Notes: a model not told the origin generated them from the sequence alone. 60,900 bases of DNA from Methylomicrobium sp035916875 (GCF_035916875.1 NZ_JAXUHN010000065.1:1-60900); one strand, 5' to 3'; positions 34,574 through 43,765 are shown, counted from the stretch's first letter. Numbers and translations: made by a program.

Positions 34574-35173
34574 ATGGATCAGGAAAAAGAAGATACACAA
34601 ACCAAAGCCGACGCGCAGGATGAGATTTTACTCGCGGCGCTAAAACTGTTCGCCGAAAAAGGCTATTTCAACACCTCGCTGACCGACATTGCCGACGCAG
34701 CCGGCGTCAAGGGCACCAGCGGCATCTATCATCACTTTAAAAACAAGCAAATGATCGCTGCGGCGCTTTATGCGAACATTTTCGACAGCTTGAACGTGTC
34801 GATCGATGATATTCGCCGCAAGAATCAAAAGCCCTCCGAGCAACTGCGCGGCATCGTCGATCTGTTGTTCAGACTGACCGACGACGCGCCGAATGTGATG
34901 CAATTGTTGCTGGTATTAAACATCAACGAGATATTGCCGGACGAAAAACCGCTCATCGAAACACCACCGTTCGTCAAAATCCTTAAAATCTTCCAGACAG
35001 GCACGAAAAACGGCGATCTTCGGAATCTGCCGCCGCAATTGTGCTTCGCTTATTTTTTCGGCATCATCAATCATACCCTGCGACTGGTGTTGACCGGCGC
35101 GCTGGACAAGACAGCGAATACCTACCAGCCGCAAACCTGGCTAGCCGCATGGAACGCGATCGCGAAAAAATGA
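34574..35173 (+). CDS. TetR/AcrR-family transcriptional regulator
   Basis: The 199-residue protein has a TetR-type N-terminal DNA-binding domain at about 14-62, with ILLAALKLFAEKGYFNTS and the recognition helix region GTSGIYHHFKNKQM. The C-terminal ligand domain has no recognisable subfamily. The regulated genes are unknown; the AIM24 gene 33 bases downstream on the same strand is the likeliest neighbour in the transcript. No palindrome suited to a TetR operator was noticed in the 85-bp upstream gap. Confidence 0.85.
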   Translation: MDQEKEDTQTKADAQDEILLAALKLFAEKGYFNTSLTDIADAAGVKGTSGIYHHFKNKQMIAAALYANIFDSLNVSIDDIRRKNQKPSEQLRGIVDLLFRLTDDAPNVMQLLLVLNINEILPDEKPLIETPPFVKILKIFQTGTKNGDLRNLPPQLCFAYFFGIINHTLRLVLTGALDKTANTYQPQTWLAAWNAIAKK

Positions 35174-35206
35174 TCCCCATTAATACGATCTGAAGGTAAC
35201 AAGCGT

Positions 35207-35911
35207 ATGGCCCAATTCACCGTCACCGGGGATGTCGATCCCTTTTTGCATATCAGCCTGGCCAGCGGCGAAAAGATTTATTGCGAATCGAACGCGATGG
35301 TGATGATGGAAAGCAACCTCGAGCTGAAGGGCAAGATGACCGGCGGCTTCGGCGGCGCCTTGATGCGGCGTCTGGCCAATGACGAGTCGTTTTTTCAGCA
35401 GCATATCGAAGCGGTCCGCGGCGCCGGCGATTGCCTGCTCTCGCCAACGCTGCCAGGCGCGATTCAAGTACTGGATGTCGGGGAGATCAGCTATATGATC
35501 AGCGATGGCGCCTTCGTCGCCGCCGAATACGGCGTCAATCTGAATGTCCGCACACAGGGAGTCGGTTCGGCGCTGTTCGGACAGACCGGCGGCTTTTTCA
35601 TTTGCGAAGCGAGCGGCCGCGGCAAACTGGCCGTCTCCGGCTTCGGCTCCAGCTTCGTACTCGATGTCGAACCGGGCAAGGAGATGATCATCGACAACGC
35701 CCACGTGGTCGCTTGGGATAATCGCTTGCGTCACGAAATCTCGGTCGCCACACAGCAGGGGGCCGGTTTGCTCGGTCAACTGGTCAACAGTGTGACCAGC
35801 GGCGAAGGCATGGTGCTCAAATTTTCCGGCAAGGGCAAAGTCGTGATCTGCTCGCGCAACCGTGAAAACTTCCTGAGCTGGCTGCTGAAAGGCATGCCGG
35901 CCAATCGCTAA
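35207..35911 (+). CDS. AIM24 / TIGR00266-family protein
   Basis: The 234-residue protein belongs to the AIM24 family, a beta-rich trefoil-like fold of unknown biochemical role in bacteria; the yeast homologue is mitochondrial and affects inner-membrane organisation. Characteristic parts are the opening with SLASGEKIYCESNAMVMM, MTGGFGGALMRRLANDESFF (about 45-64) and a Gly-rich C-terminal half (GVGSALFGQTGGFF, GEGMVLKFSGKGKV). There is no signal peptide. It follows the TetR gene closely, which suggests that they are co-transcribed. Confidence 0.85.
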   Translation: MAQFTVTGDVDPFLHISLASGEKIYCESNAMVMMESNLELKGKMTGGFGGALMRRLANDESFFQQHIEAVRGAGDCLLSPTLPGAIQVLDVGEISYMISDGAFVAAEYGVNLNVRTQGVGSALFGQTGGFFICEASGRGKLAVSGFGSSFVLDVEPGKEMIIDNAHVVAWDNRLRHEISVATQQGAGLLGQLVNSVTSGEGMVLKFSGKGKVVICSRNRENFLSWLLKGMPANR

Positions 35912-36381
35912 AACCGGACGCACGCCGCGCTGACTCAAACCGGGCGTGTAAGGGAAATTCCAGAACTCATCCCGGCCAGATTTCAAATTCAACAGCTTAA
36001 GCGCCGACACGAAATTCCCGTGTAGCAGTGTTTCTCGGTTTCCTTCCCGACTATGTCCGGTTGCGTACACACGCTCTTTACGCCTCGCTGCCGTTAAAGC
36101 CTTCCCACATGCGCAATAAAACCGTATTACCTGGCTTTTCTCAACTTTACCGGTCAGGTCGGCATGTGAAAGAGCACTGATGCACGACAGACACTCTTAA
36201 TTCTATGACAACAGATTGGGAAAACTTTACAAACTATTAGCACCGTAGACTTTGAAAATTCACTTCAACTTAGGTCTTTATTGACAAATCGATTATCTCA
36301 GGCAAAATGATATCGAATCGATACTTTTTTGCCTGCGGGCTTTACTGCACCTTTGCGACTCAACGATTCTCGGAAAAAATA
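35912..36381. other. Intergenic region before the SulP-carbonic anhydrase gene
   Basis: This 470-bp gap becomes AT-rich toward its right end. A consensus -35 TTGACA lies at 36281-36286, but no matching -10 was found at 16-18 bp. The frame of the next gene is open from 36307, so part of this stretch could be coding if an upstream start is used. No repeat or other gene was recognised. Confidence 0.35.
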
Positions 36382-38667
36382 ATGTTTACATCATTCTCAA
36401 AAAATTTAAAAGACGATATTTCCGCCGGCATCGCCGTTTATTTGGTTGGCGTTCCGCTTTCACTGGGCATTGCGATGGCATCGGGAGCCCCCCCCTTATC
36501 CGGTTTGATTACCGGCATCATCGGCGGCTTGATCGTATCGCAACTCAGCGGTTCGGTCCTGGGCATCAGCGGTACGGCAGCCGGGCTGACCGTGATCATT
36601 TTGGCGGCAATTCAACAATTGGGCTTCAATGCTTTTTTGCTAGCCGTGGTGCTGGCCGGTCTGATCCAGGTAGTGCTGGGTATCTTGAGAGCCGGGGTGA
36701 TCGCCTATTACTTCCCGTCTTCGGTGATCAACGGCATGATGTACGGCATCGGCCTCATCCTGTTTTTGAAACAAATTCCGCATGCGGTCGGCTATGACCG
36801 CGATTTCGAAGGCGATGTAAACTTCATCCAAAGTGACCAATACTCCTCATTTTCAGAAATATTCCATGTGCTCGGCAGCATTGCGCCGGGCGCGGTGTTG
36901 ATTTCCTCTCTTTCGCTGGCGAGTTTGCTGATCTGGGAATTCTGGGTCCAGAACAGGCATCCGCTGCTGCGCTTGCTGCAAGGCGGATTGGTGGCCTTGC
37001 TGGTCGGCGTGCTGAGCAATTTTCTGCTCGGCAAATTTTATCCATCCTGGGCGCTGAGCGGCGCTCACTTGGTGATGATTCCGGTCTTCGAGCATCCGTC
37101 GGATATCCTCAGCCAGCTTTATTTGCCGGATTTTGCTCGGCTGTTCGACCCGAAGATCTATTGGTTTGCCTTGACCATTGCGCTGGTCGCAAGCCTTGAA
37201 ACCTTGCTGACGGTGGAAGCCGTGGATAAGATGGATCCTTACAAACGCATCACTCCGACCAGTCGTGAGTTGATCGTACAAGGCATCGGCAATATCTGCG
37301 CCGGTTTTATCGGTGGCCTGCCGATGACGCAATTGATCATCCGCAGCTCGATCAATATCGAATCCGGCGCCAAAAGCCGGGCAGCTGCGCTTACCAAGGG
37401 TTTATTGCTGTTGTTTACCGTCATTTTCATCCCTTCCGTGTTCAATCTGGTGCCGCTGGCGAGCCTGGCCAGTATCTTGCTGCTGGCGGGTTATCGGCTG
37501 GCCAGACCCCAGGTCTTTGAAAACATGTGTCTCGCGGGCCGCTATCATTTCATTCCGTTTTGTGCGACGGTACTCGGCCTCGTCCTGACCGACCTGTTGA
37601 CCGGCATTTCAATCGGCATGGCATTCGCTTTGATTGCGATCCTGATCGAAAATTATCGCGGCTCGTTCTATCTGCGTGAAGCTCAAATCGGCAATAAGAC
37701 CGTGTTGCGGCTTTCCGAGCAGGTTTCGTTCTTAAACAAGGCCAACGTGCAACGAATCCTGAAACAGTTGCCGGCCGATTCTGAGGTCGTGATCGATGCG
37801 ACCCGGTCGAAGTTCATCGATTACGATATCTTTGAAATCATTCAAAACTTCAGATCGGAAGCGCAAATCAAGGGCATCAAATTGACGACCGAAAATCTGC
37901 GCGGCTACGGCGTGCTGCCGCCGCTCGAAACGGCCAGGGCGCAGACCTACGACTCGCAGCAATCGCTGACGCCGGCCGAGGTGCTGACCATCTTGAAGGA
38001 AGGCAACGAGCGTTTCGTGAACAACCTGAAATCGAATCGCAATCTGCTCGAACAGGTCAACGATACCCGCAAGGGCCAATTCCCGATCGCGATCATCCTG
38101 AGTTGTATCGATTCTCGGACTTCGGTCGAGCTGATCTTCGACCAGGGCCTCGGCGACGTGTTCAGTGCCCGGGTCGCGGGCAATATCGTGAATGATGACA
38201 TTCTCGGCAGCATGGAGTTTGCCTGCAAGCTAGCTGGATCGAAATTGATCGTGGTGCTCGGCCACACCCTGTGCGGCGCGATCAAGGGCGCCTGCGCCGA
38301 TGTGGAACTCGAGCATTTGACCGGCTTGCTGCAAAAAATCAAGCCGGCGGTCAAAACGGCCCGCGCGGAGTTCAGCCCGGAAAATCCGCCTGAACAGTCC
38401 GTGCTGGTGCAGAAGACCGCCGAACACAATGTACAGCTGACTGTCGAACAAATCAGAAAGCAGAGCCCGTTATTGGATGACATGGCGAAGGCCGGCCAGA
38501 TCGACATCGTCGGCGCGATGTATGATGTGGAAACAGGGCAGGTCGAATTTTATACCGATACCCAGCCCGCCGCGGCCTGCTGTAGAACCCACACGGCCTC
38601 TGTGGCGACAAGCCCGGATAACGCCATACCCACGGGGCTGCAGGCTTTGGGCAAACCCGCAGTATGA
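36382..38667 (+). CDS. SulP anion transporter - STAS - beta-carbonic anhydrase fusion
   Basis: From ATG 36382 the protein has 761 residues in three parts. A SulP membrane domain (about 1-430) starts NLKDDISAGIAVYLVGVPLSLG and has around 10-12 hydrophobic segments. A short STAS-like cytosolic domain (about 435-530) follows, with DSEVVIDATRSKFIDYD. A beta-carbonic anhydrase domain (about 560-735) has the zinc motifs ILSCIDSR and LGHTLCGA. Such fusions probably couple bicarbonate transport with hydration of CO2. The open frame from 36307 gives 25 extra residues not expected for SulP, so 36382 is preferred. A methanotroph needs CO2/bicarbonate for anaplerotic reactions, and a second carbonic anhydrase gene lies 5 kb away. 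Confidence 0.9.
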   Translation: MFTSFSKNLKDDISAGIAVYLVGVPLSLGIAMASGAPPLSGLITGIIGGLIVSQLSGSVLGISGTAAGLTVIILAAIQQLGFNAFLLAVVLAGLIQVVLGILRAGVIAYYFPSSVINGMMYGIGLILFLKQIPHAVGYDRDFEGDVNFIQSDQYSSFSEIFHVLGSIAPGAVLISSLSLASLLIWEFWVQNRHPLLRLLQGGLVALLVGVLSNFLLGKFYPSWALSGAHLVMIPVFEHPSDILSQLYLPDFARLFDPKIYWFALTIALVASLETLLTVEAVDKMDPYKRITPTSRELIVQGIGNICAGFIGGLPMTQLIIRSSINIESGAKSRAAALTKGLLLLFTVIFIPSVFNLVPLASLASILLLAGYRLARPQVFENMCLAGRYHFIPFCATVLGLVLTDLLTGISIGMAFALIAILIENYRGSFYLREAQIGNKTVLRLSEQVSFLNKANVQRILKQLPADSEVVIDATRSKFIDYDIFEIIQNFRSEAQIKGIKLTTENLRGYGVLPPLETARAQTYDSQQSLTPAEVLTILKEGNERFVNNLKSNRNLLEQVNDTRKGQFPIAIILSCIDSRTSVELIFDQGLGDVFSARVAGNIVNDDILGSMEFACKLAGSKLIVVLGHTLCGAIKGACADVELEHLTGLLQKIKPAVKTARAEFSPENPPEQSVLVQKTAEHNVQLTVEQIRKQSPLLDDMAKAGQIDIVGAMYDVETGQVEFYTDTQPAAACCRTHTASVATSPDNAIPTGLQALGKPAV

Positions 38668-38687
38668 GGTAAAATGATCGGCTAACC

Positions 38688-38712
38688 GCTGCCGTGTTGG
38701 AAACACGACAGC
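38688..38712. terminator. Hairpin after the SulP-carbonic anhydrase gene
   Basis: GCTGCCGTGTT at 38688-38698 pairs with AACACGACAGC at 38702-38712, with one C-A mismatch and a three-base loop. It lies 20 bases after the stop. There is no T tract, so termination strength is uncertain. Confidence 0.45.
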
Positions 38713-38785
38713 CTAAAGTCCGGCCAAATGCCGTTTCTGCCGGCCCTCAATCTACGAATCCACTCACTCAAAAAGAGATAACACT

Positions 38786-39187
38786 ATGAAAAAACATTTG
38801 TTTCTGGCAACAGCCCTGCTGGTTTCTGGCTCGGCGTTCGCGGCGACCGATCATTATTTGCTGCGCGATGGCAATCACGTCCATCACCTGAAAATCACCA
38901 AATTGAACGATGAAATCAGGGTCAGCACCGATGTCGACTTTGAGGCCAATGCGAATGAAAAAGACGCCAAGGCCTGTTCGGCAGAGGTTTCAGGCGAAGC
39001 CAAAAGCACCGGTGAAAACCAATTGCTGATGAAGAAGCATATCGAGGGTCAGGCCGATTATTGCGAACTGAAAATCCAACTGAGCCCGAACGGCGCGAAA
39101 ATCGAACAATCGGAACATTGCAACAATTTTGCGGCAGGCATTTGTCATTTCTCCAGCGACGGCAAGGAACTGGTCAAGATCAAATAA
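38786..39187 (+). CDS. Small exported cysteine-containing protein, unknown function
   Basis: The 133-residue protein starts MKKHLFLATALLVSGSAFA, a clear signal peptide cleaved before ATDHYLL. The mature part is about 114 residues, rich in charged residues, with four cysteines (KACSAE, DYCELK, EHCNNF, GICHF) that could form two disulfides in the periplasm. A histidine-rich start (GNHVHHLK) could bind metal, but this is speculative. AAAGAG precedes the ATG at a suitable distance. I recognise no family. Confidence 0.75.
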   Translation: MKKHLFLATALLVSGSAFAATDHYLLRDGNHVHHLKITKLNDEIRVSTDVDFEANANEKDAKACSAEVSGEAKSTGENQLLMKKHIEGQADYCELKIQLSPNGAKIEQSEHCNNFAAGICHFSSDGKELVKIK

Positions 39188-39212
39188 CCCGCATGTCGGG
39201 CCGGCGGAATCG

Positions 39213-40721
39213 TCAAGACCGCCGGTCCAGCTTCCGATAGCCGATCGCCTCGCTCAAATGGGCGAGTTCAATCGTATCCGAGGCGGCCAGATCGGCGATC
39301 GTGCGCGCCAGTTTCAAGATCCGATGATAAGCGCGATTCGACAAGCCGAATTTGTCCATCGCCTGCTCCAGCAAACGATGGCCGGGCTCGGACAACACAC
39401 AAAACTGTTTAACTTCTTTCGCGGTCATCGCCGAATTGGCCTTACCGCTCCTTGCGACTGCCAGCTTACGCGCCGCGGCGACGCGCGCTCGGATGACCGC
39501 GCTGCTTTCCTCCCCTTCCGGCGAGCCTTTGCGCAACACTTCATGCGGAACCCGCGGCACTTCCAGATGCATGTCGATCCGGTCGAGCAGCGGCCCCGAA
39601 ATCCGGGCCCGGTAGCGCATCACCTGTTCGACGGTGCAATGGCAGCGCCCCGACGCATCGCCGAGATAACCGCAGGGACACGGGTTCATCGCGGCGACCA
39701 ACTGGAAACGGGCTGGAAAATCGGCCTGGCGGTTCGCGCGCGAGATCGTGATGTGGCCGGTTTCGAGTGGTTCGCGCAAGACTTCCAGCACTTTCCGGTC
39801 GAATTCGGGCAGTTCGTCCAGAAATAAAGTCCCATTATGCGCGAGCGAGATTTCGCCCGGCCGAGGATTGCTGCCGCCGCCGACCAACGCCGCAGCCGAT
39901 GCGGTATGGTGCGGCGCGCGATAAGGCGGCCTCCGCCAATTCGCGACATCGAGTCCTTGATCGCTGACCGAGGCGATCGCCGCGGTTTCCTGCGCCTGCT
40001 GTTCGGTCATCAGCGGCAGAATGGTCGGCAGACGCGAGGCCAGCATCGATTTGCCGGTACCCGGCGGTCCGAGCATCAAGATATTGTGCGCGCCGGCCGC
40101 GGCGATTTCGAAGGCGCGTTTGACATGATACTGGCCGTGCACGTCGGCAAAATCGAGATCGTCGAAAGTTCGCTCGGGAGCGCTTTGCTCATACTCGGCC
40201 GCAATCGCTTTTTGCCCGGCCAGATGCGCGCAAACCTCGAGCAAATGCATTGCTGGAATGATTTCGATACCCTTGACCAACGCCGCCTCGGCAGTGTTGT
40301 CTCTCGGCAAAATCAGCTTGCGTTGGCTGTTGCGCGCCTGAATTGCAACCGGCAACACGCCGTTGACCGGACGCAGTTCGCCGCCGAGCGAAAGCTCGCC
40401 GATGCATTCGATCTCCGCAAGCTTCGCACCGGGAATTTGACCGGTAGCCGCCAGAATGCCGAGCGCGATCGCCAGATCGAAGCGACCGCCTTCCTTCGGC
40501 AAATCGGCCGGTGCCAGATTGACCGTGATGCGCTGAGCCGGAAATTCGAAACGCGAGTTCTGAATCGCGCCGCGCACCCTATCCTTGCTTTCCTTGACCG
40601 CGGCTTCCGGAAGCCCGACGATATTCAGCGCGGGGAGACCGTTCGCGACATCGACCTCGACCGTGACCAACGGCGCTTCGATACCGGTGCGTCCTCGGCT
40701 GTAAACGACCGCCAGAGCCAT
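39213..40721 (-). CDS. comM: YifB/ComM-family Mg-chelatase-like AAA+ ATPase
   Basis: The 502-residue protein has an N-terminal Lon-protease-like fold domain (about 1-165) starting LAVVYSRGRTGIEAPLVTVE. The AAA+ core carries Walker A GPPGTGKSMLA near 219 and Walker B-like LFLDELPEF near 300. A zinc-type Cys cluster appears as NPCPCGYLGD and GRCHC (about 350), and a C-terminal helical domain ends in RKLDRRS. ComM is a hexameric helicase that drives branch migration when transformed DNA is integrated. The length is standard. The ubiK gene lies immediately upstream on the same strand. Confidence 0.93.
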   Translation of the reverse strand: MALAVVYSRGRTGIEAPLVTVEVDVANGLPALNIVGLPEAAVKESKDRVRGAIQNSRFEFPAQRITVNLAPADLPKEGGRFDLAIALGILAATGQIPGAKLAEIECIGELSLGGELRPVNGVLPVAIQARNSQRKLILPRDNTAEAALVKGIEIIPAMHLLEVCAHLAGQKAIAAEYEQSAPERTFDDLDFADVHGQYHVKRAFEIAAAGAHNILMLGPPGTGKSMLASRLPTILPLMTEQQAQETAAIASVSDQGLDVANWRRPPYRAPHHTASAAALVGGGSNPRPGEISLAHNGTLFLDELPEFDRKVLEVLREPLETGHITISRANRQADFPARFQLVAAMNPCPCGYLGDASGRCHCTVEQVMRYRARISGPLLDRIDMHLEVPRVPHEVLRKGSPEGEESSAVIRARVAAARKLAVARSGKANSAMTAKEVKQFCVLSEPGHRLLEQAMDKFGLSNRAYHRILKLARTIADLAASDTIELAHLSEAIGYRKLDRRS

Positions 40722-40742
40722 CGTAGCGTGCCTGTTGCGAGA

Positions 40743-41006
40743 TTACAACACTTCCTTGGACAGCACTTGCTGTTCGAGCGCGGCGACGCGTTTTTCCAAG
40801 GCTTCCAGGTTGGCGCGGGTTTTCGCCAACACCAGTTTTTGCACTTCAAATTCTTCGCGGGTAACCAGGTCCAGCTTACTCAAAGCGCCTTGCAGCACCG
40901 CATGAAAGTTTTTTTCGAGGTCTTCTTTCAAATGACTCAGACCCGGCGGGATGGTATTGGCCAGCTTGCCGGCAATTTCATCGATTGACTTTGCATCAAA
41001 AAACAT
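40743..41006 (-). CDS. ubiK: Ubiquinone biosynthesis accessory factor UbiK
   Basis: From ATG 41006 the product has 87 residues, the usual YqiC/UbiK size. It starts MFFDAKSIDEIAGKLANTIP and ends in a coiled-coil (about 50-85, with LEALEKRVAALEQQVLSK) that supports trimer formation. UbiK binds UbiJ and helps the aerobic ubiquinone complex. GGAG lies nine bases before the ATG. The frame open to 41072 adds residues unlike the family. It is likely co-transcribed with comM, as in many gammaproteobacteria. Confidence 0.9.
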   Translation of the reverse strand: MFFDAKSIDEIAGKLANTIPPGLSHLKEDLEKNFHAVLQGALSKLDLVTREEFEVQKLVLAKTRANLEALEKRVAALEQQVLSKEVL

Positions 41007-41114
41007 AGGTAAACTCCGTAGGAATATCGCTGTGACGGGATAGAGCGGCTTTAGCCGCTCCCATACTGTCATATCTTAAGTATAGGCGCCGGCGAAAACA
41101 ATAAAAACCGGCGA

Positions 41115-41963
41115 TCAGCCGCCAAACGCCTTTTTGAAAAACTCCGGCTGGGCCAAAGCTGCCTTATGTATATCGACATTATAAAAAGTCGTATCGAAAG
41201 GCTTATTCGCCGTATCCTGTTCGCGGAATTGCTTCAGGCTGCTTTTGCCGGCGATCGTCGCGCTCCACCAACCGGACGGGTAAATGCATTGCGGGAAGAA
41301 CAAGGTCTGCAAATGCGCAAAGCCTGCGGCCTGCATCGCATCGCGCATTTCGCCGATCAGCTTCATATAATACAGCGCCGATTCGCTTTGCTGCACGATC
41401 ATGCCGTGTTCGGACAGACAATTGAAGCAGTCGCGGTAAAACGCCTCGCTGAACAGCCCTTCGGCGGGACCCGCCGGATCGGTGCTATCGATGATGATGA
41501 TATCGACCGAATTCGGCGCGGCGTCCTTGACCCATTTAATGCCGTCTATAAACTTCAGATCCGCGCGCGGATCGTTGTTCGACTCGCACAATTCCGGGAA
41601 ATAAATTTCGGCCAAGCGCGTGACTCGCTCGTCAATGTCGATCTGCACCGCCTTTTCGACCGCCGAATGTTTCAACACTTCCTTCAACGTGCCGCAATCG
41701 CCGCCGCCGATGATCCAGACCCTTTTCGGATCGGGATGGGTATAGAGCGCCGGATGGCTTATCATCTCATGATAAAAAAAGTTGTCGCGCGTCGACACCA
41801 TCGTACAACCATCGATCACCATCAAATTGCCGAAACTCTCGGTTTCGTAGATTTCCAAATGTTGAAATTGCGATTGTTCTTCATGCAGCTTTTTGGTGAT
41901 TTTCAACGAAAACGCCGAAGCCACGCCCGGCGCTTGTTCGGTAAACCATTCAGACGGATTCAT
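41115..41963 (-). CDS. speE: Polyamine aminopropyltransferase (spermidine synthase)
   Basis: From ATG 41963 the protein has 282 residues, as usual for SpeE, which transfers aminopropyl from decarboxylated SAM to putrescine. The nucleotide-binding loop reads IIGGGDCGT near 92; a cysteine occupies a place that is often glycine. The catalytic Asp block IIIDSTDPAGPAEGLF is near 155. FGNLMVIDGCTMVSTRDNFF and YPSGWWSA are typical. The extension to 42005 lacks family residues. No speD or other polyamine gene is adjacent. Confidence 0.92.
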   Translation of the reverse strand: MNPSEWFTEQAPGVASAFSLKITKKLHEEQSQFQHLEIYETESFGNLMVIDGCTMVSTRDNFFYHEMISHPALYTHPDPKRVWIIGGGDCGTLKEVLKHSAVEKAVQIDIDERVTRLAEIYFPELCESNNDPRADLKFIDGIKWVKDAAPNSVDIIIIDSTDPAGPAEGLFSEAFYRDCFNCLSEHGMIVQQSESALYYMKLIGEMRDAMQAAGFAHLQTLFFPQCIYPSGWWSATIAGKSSLKQFREQDTANKPFDTTFYNVDIHKAALAQPEFFKKAFGG

Positions 41964-42078
41964 AGTTTCAATTCCTGTAAAATTGAGAGGTAAAATGCCG
42001 CGCATTATATAGTAGAATGCCTGACACGCGTCATCATCGAGAGGGATTTTTCACGGTTCCGTCCGAAAGCCCGGCAAA

Positions 42079-42693
42079 TCAAAACAACAACCGCTCGGCC
42101 TGATTACGCCAGCTCGCGAGGAAATGCCTAACCAGCAGCTGCACGCTGGCATCCATGCCGTCCGCGCCGACGGCCGTGAATTTACCGGTCAGCGACAGCA
42201 TGCAGATGCCGTGGATACCCCCCCATAACGCCCGCGCGGCCTGCTTGGCCTGCACCTCGGTTCTCTCCCCGGCAAGTTGCTTGAACTCCGTCTCGAAACG
42301 GGAAAACGCATACTCGATCTTTTCGCGGTACCAATCCGGAAGTTCCGCGCCTTCCGGCTGGCGATGTTCGAAAATCAGGCTCCAGCAATTGAAGTGATGG
42401 CTGGCAAAATCCAGATAAATACCCGCGATCGCCTCGATCGCCTCTGCAGGCGGCTGGGAGGGCAGCTTATCGATCCGTTCGCTTAGCGCATCGAGGGTGC
42501 GGGCGTTCACATGCAGCACCAGATCGTTCATGTTCTCGAACACCATGTAAATGCTGCCGACCGTATAGCCGATTTCGAACGCGACATTGCGCATCGTCAA
42601 TGCCTTGCTGCCTTCCTCGGCGACCAGCGCTTCGGCGGCCTGGAGCACCATCGCCTTGATTTCCGCAAGTGTGTGTTGGCTTCTTCTTGCCAT
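42079..42693 (-). CDS. TetR-family regulator with WHG-type C-terminal domain
   Basis: The 204-residue protein has an N-terminal TetR HTH (about 10-58), with the helix EALVAEEGSKALTMRNVAFE and recognition region YTVGSIYMVFENMNDL. The C-terminal domain carries the WxG hallmark ALWGGIHGICMLS near 165, typical of the TetR_C_33 subfamily. The regulated gene and ligand are unknown. It is on the same strand as the LysR gene 65 bases upstream, so a shared transcript is possible. Confidence 0.85.
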   Translation of the reverse strand: MARRSQHTLAEIKAMVLQAAEALVAEEGSKALTMRNVAFEIGYTVGSIYMVFENMNDLVLHVNARTLDALSERIDKLPSQPPAEAIEAIAGIYLDFASHHFNCWSLIFEHRQPEGAELPDWYREKIEYAFSRFETEFKQLAGERTEVQAKQAARALWGGIHGICMLSLTGKFTAVGADGMDASVQLLVRHFLASWRNQAERLLF

Positions 42694-42758
42694 GTCGGGG
42701 TTGGTTGTAGATTAAAAAATAAACCTGAGAAAGAGACTTTAAGAGCCTCGCCCGCTTT

Positions 42759-43664
42759 TCAAATCGCGCCGGATGGACTGTTTTCCGCGAAGTATCCGAC
42801 AAGAAAATCGACAAACGTGGTCAGTTTGGCGGGCAAAAAGCGCCTCTGCAAATAAATCGCATAAATCGCCAGCGTCGGAATCCGAAACTTTTCTAACACT
42901 TCAACCAGCTTGCCCTGCGCCAGATAATTCGCGACCGCGAATTCCGGCGCCTGGGTAATGCCCATGCCCAACGCCGAGGCCTGGCACAGGGCGCGGCCGT
43001 TATTCGAGGCGAAATGCCAGTTGGTTTTGATCTTGACCTCTTCGTTACCGATACGGAAAATCCAGTAATCCCGGTGCGGTGTATCCATGTAATGCAGGCA
43101 GCGGTGTTCGCTCAGTTCTTCGATATGTTCCGGCCTGCCGTACTGTGCAAGATAACCGGGCGAAGCATATGTACACAATCGGGTTTCGGCGATTTTACGG
43201 GCGACCACGCCCAGGTCGAGCGTATCTGTGACCAGAATCGACAGATCGAAATTGCCATCGCTCAGATTCACGCGGCTGTTATGCAGACTCATCAGAATCT
43301 TCACGTCGGGGCATTCACGCTGATAGGCCTCGATCGCCGGCACCATGAATAAACCGCCGAAATCGATCGGCGCGCTGATTTTCAGCACGCCGCGGACCTT
43401 CCTGGCAAGTTGCGAGGTCGATTCGTCCAGTTCCAGAAAGTCGTCGAGCAATTGCTTGCTGCGGTGATAGTAAATCTCACCGGCTTCGGTCAGGCTAATC
43501 TGGCGCGTCGTCCGGTTCAGCAAGGCGACGCCTAGCGATTCTTCCAGTTGCGCCATGTATTTGCTGATCATCATCGCGGACAGGTTCATTTCGCGCGCGA
43601 CTGCCGCGAAGGTACCAAGCTCGACAATCCGACAAAAGACCTGCATGTTGTTCAATTTGTCCAT
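42759..43664 (-). CDS. LysR-family transcriptional regulator
   Basis: From ATG 43664 the protein has 301 residues, with a LysR HTH (about 1-60; MQVFCRIVELGTFAAVARE, then SKYMAQLEESLGVALLNRTT) and the effector domain (about 85-295). The GGTGG before the ATG supports this start over the TTG at 43673. The sequence is close in style to the CrgA/DsdC-like proteobacterial LysR group. It diverges from the beta-carbonic anhydrase gene, and LysR regulators often control the divergent neighbour. That would suggest CO2-related control, but the effector is unknown. Confidence 0.88.
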   Translation of the reverse strand: MDKLNNMQVFCRIVELGTFAAVAREMNLSAMMISKYMAQLEESLGVALLNRTTRQISLTEAGEIYYHRSKQLLDDFLELDESTSQLARKVRGVLKISAPIDFGGLFMVPAIEAYQRECPDVKILMSLHNSRVNLSDGNFDLSILVTDTLDLGVVARKIAETRLCTYASPGYLAQYGRPEHIEELSEHRCLHYMDTPHRDYWIFRIGNEEVKIKTNWHFASNNGRALCQASALGMGITQAPEFAVANYLAQGKLVEVLEKFRIPTLAIYAIYLQRRFLPAKLTTFVDFLVGYFAENSPSGAI

Positions 43665-43687
43665 TGCCACCAACCGTAAACAAAAAG

Positions 43688-43711
43688 TTTATATTCTATA
43701 AATTCTTATAG
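43688..43711. promoter_or_regulatory. Overlapping palindromes, candidate LysR operator
   Basis: TTTATA-TTC-TATAAA at 43688-43702 and CTATAA-ATTC-TTATAG at 43696-43711 are both perfect inverted repeats. T at 43689 and A at 43701 fit the T-N11-A pattern of LysR sites. They lie about 25 bases from the lysR start and 150 bases before the carbonic anhydrase gene. The AT-rich setting makes chance more likely. Confidence 0.45.
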
Positions 43712-43765
43712 CTATTTAAAGCCTGGGTTTATTCGAGTATATTATGTGCCGGAGATAGTTTAAAG

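Noticed and set aside
35180..36070. 296-residue minus-strand open frame opposite the AIM24 gene
   Set aside because: The plus-strand gene has a good ribosome site and a known family. The antisense frame lacks both.
39837..40988. 383-residue plus-strand open frame opposite comM and ubiK
   Set aside because: It spans two confidently assigned minus-strand genes and their gap, and the translation lacks domain-like patterning.
41166..41993. 275-residue plus-strand open frame opposite speE
   Set aside because: It is the antisense of a complete spermidine synthase, with no start signal.
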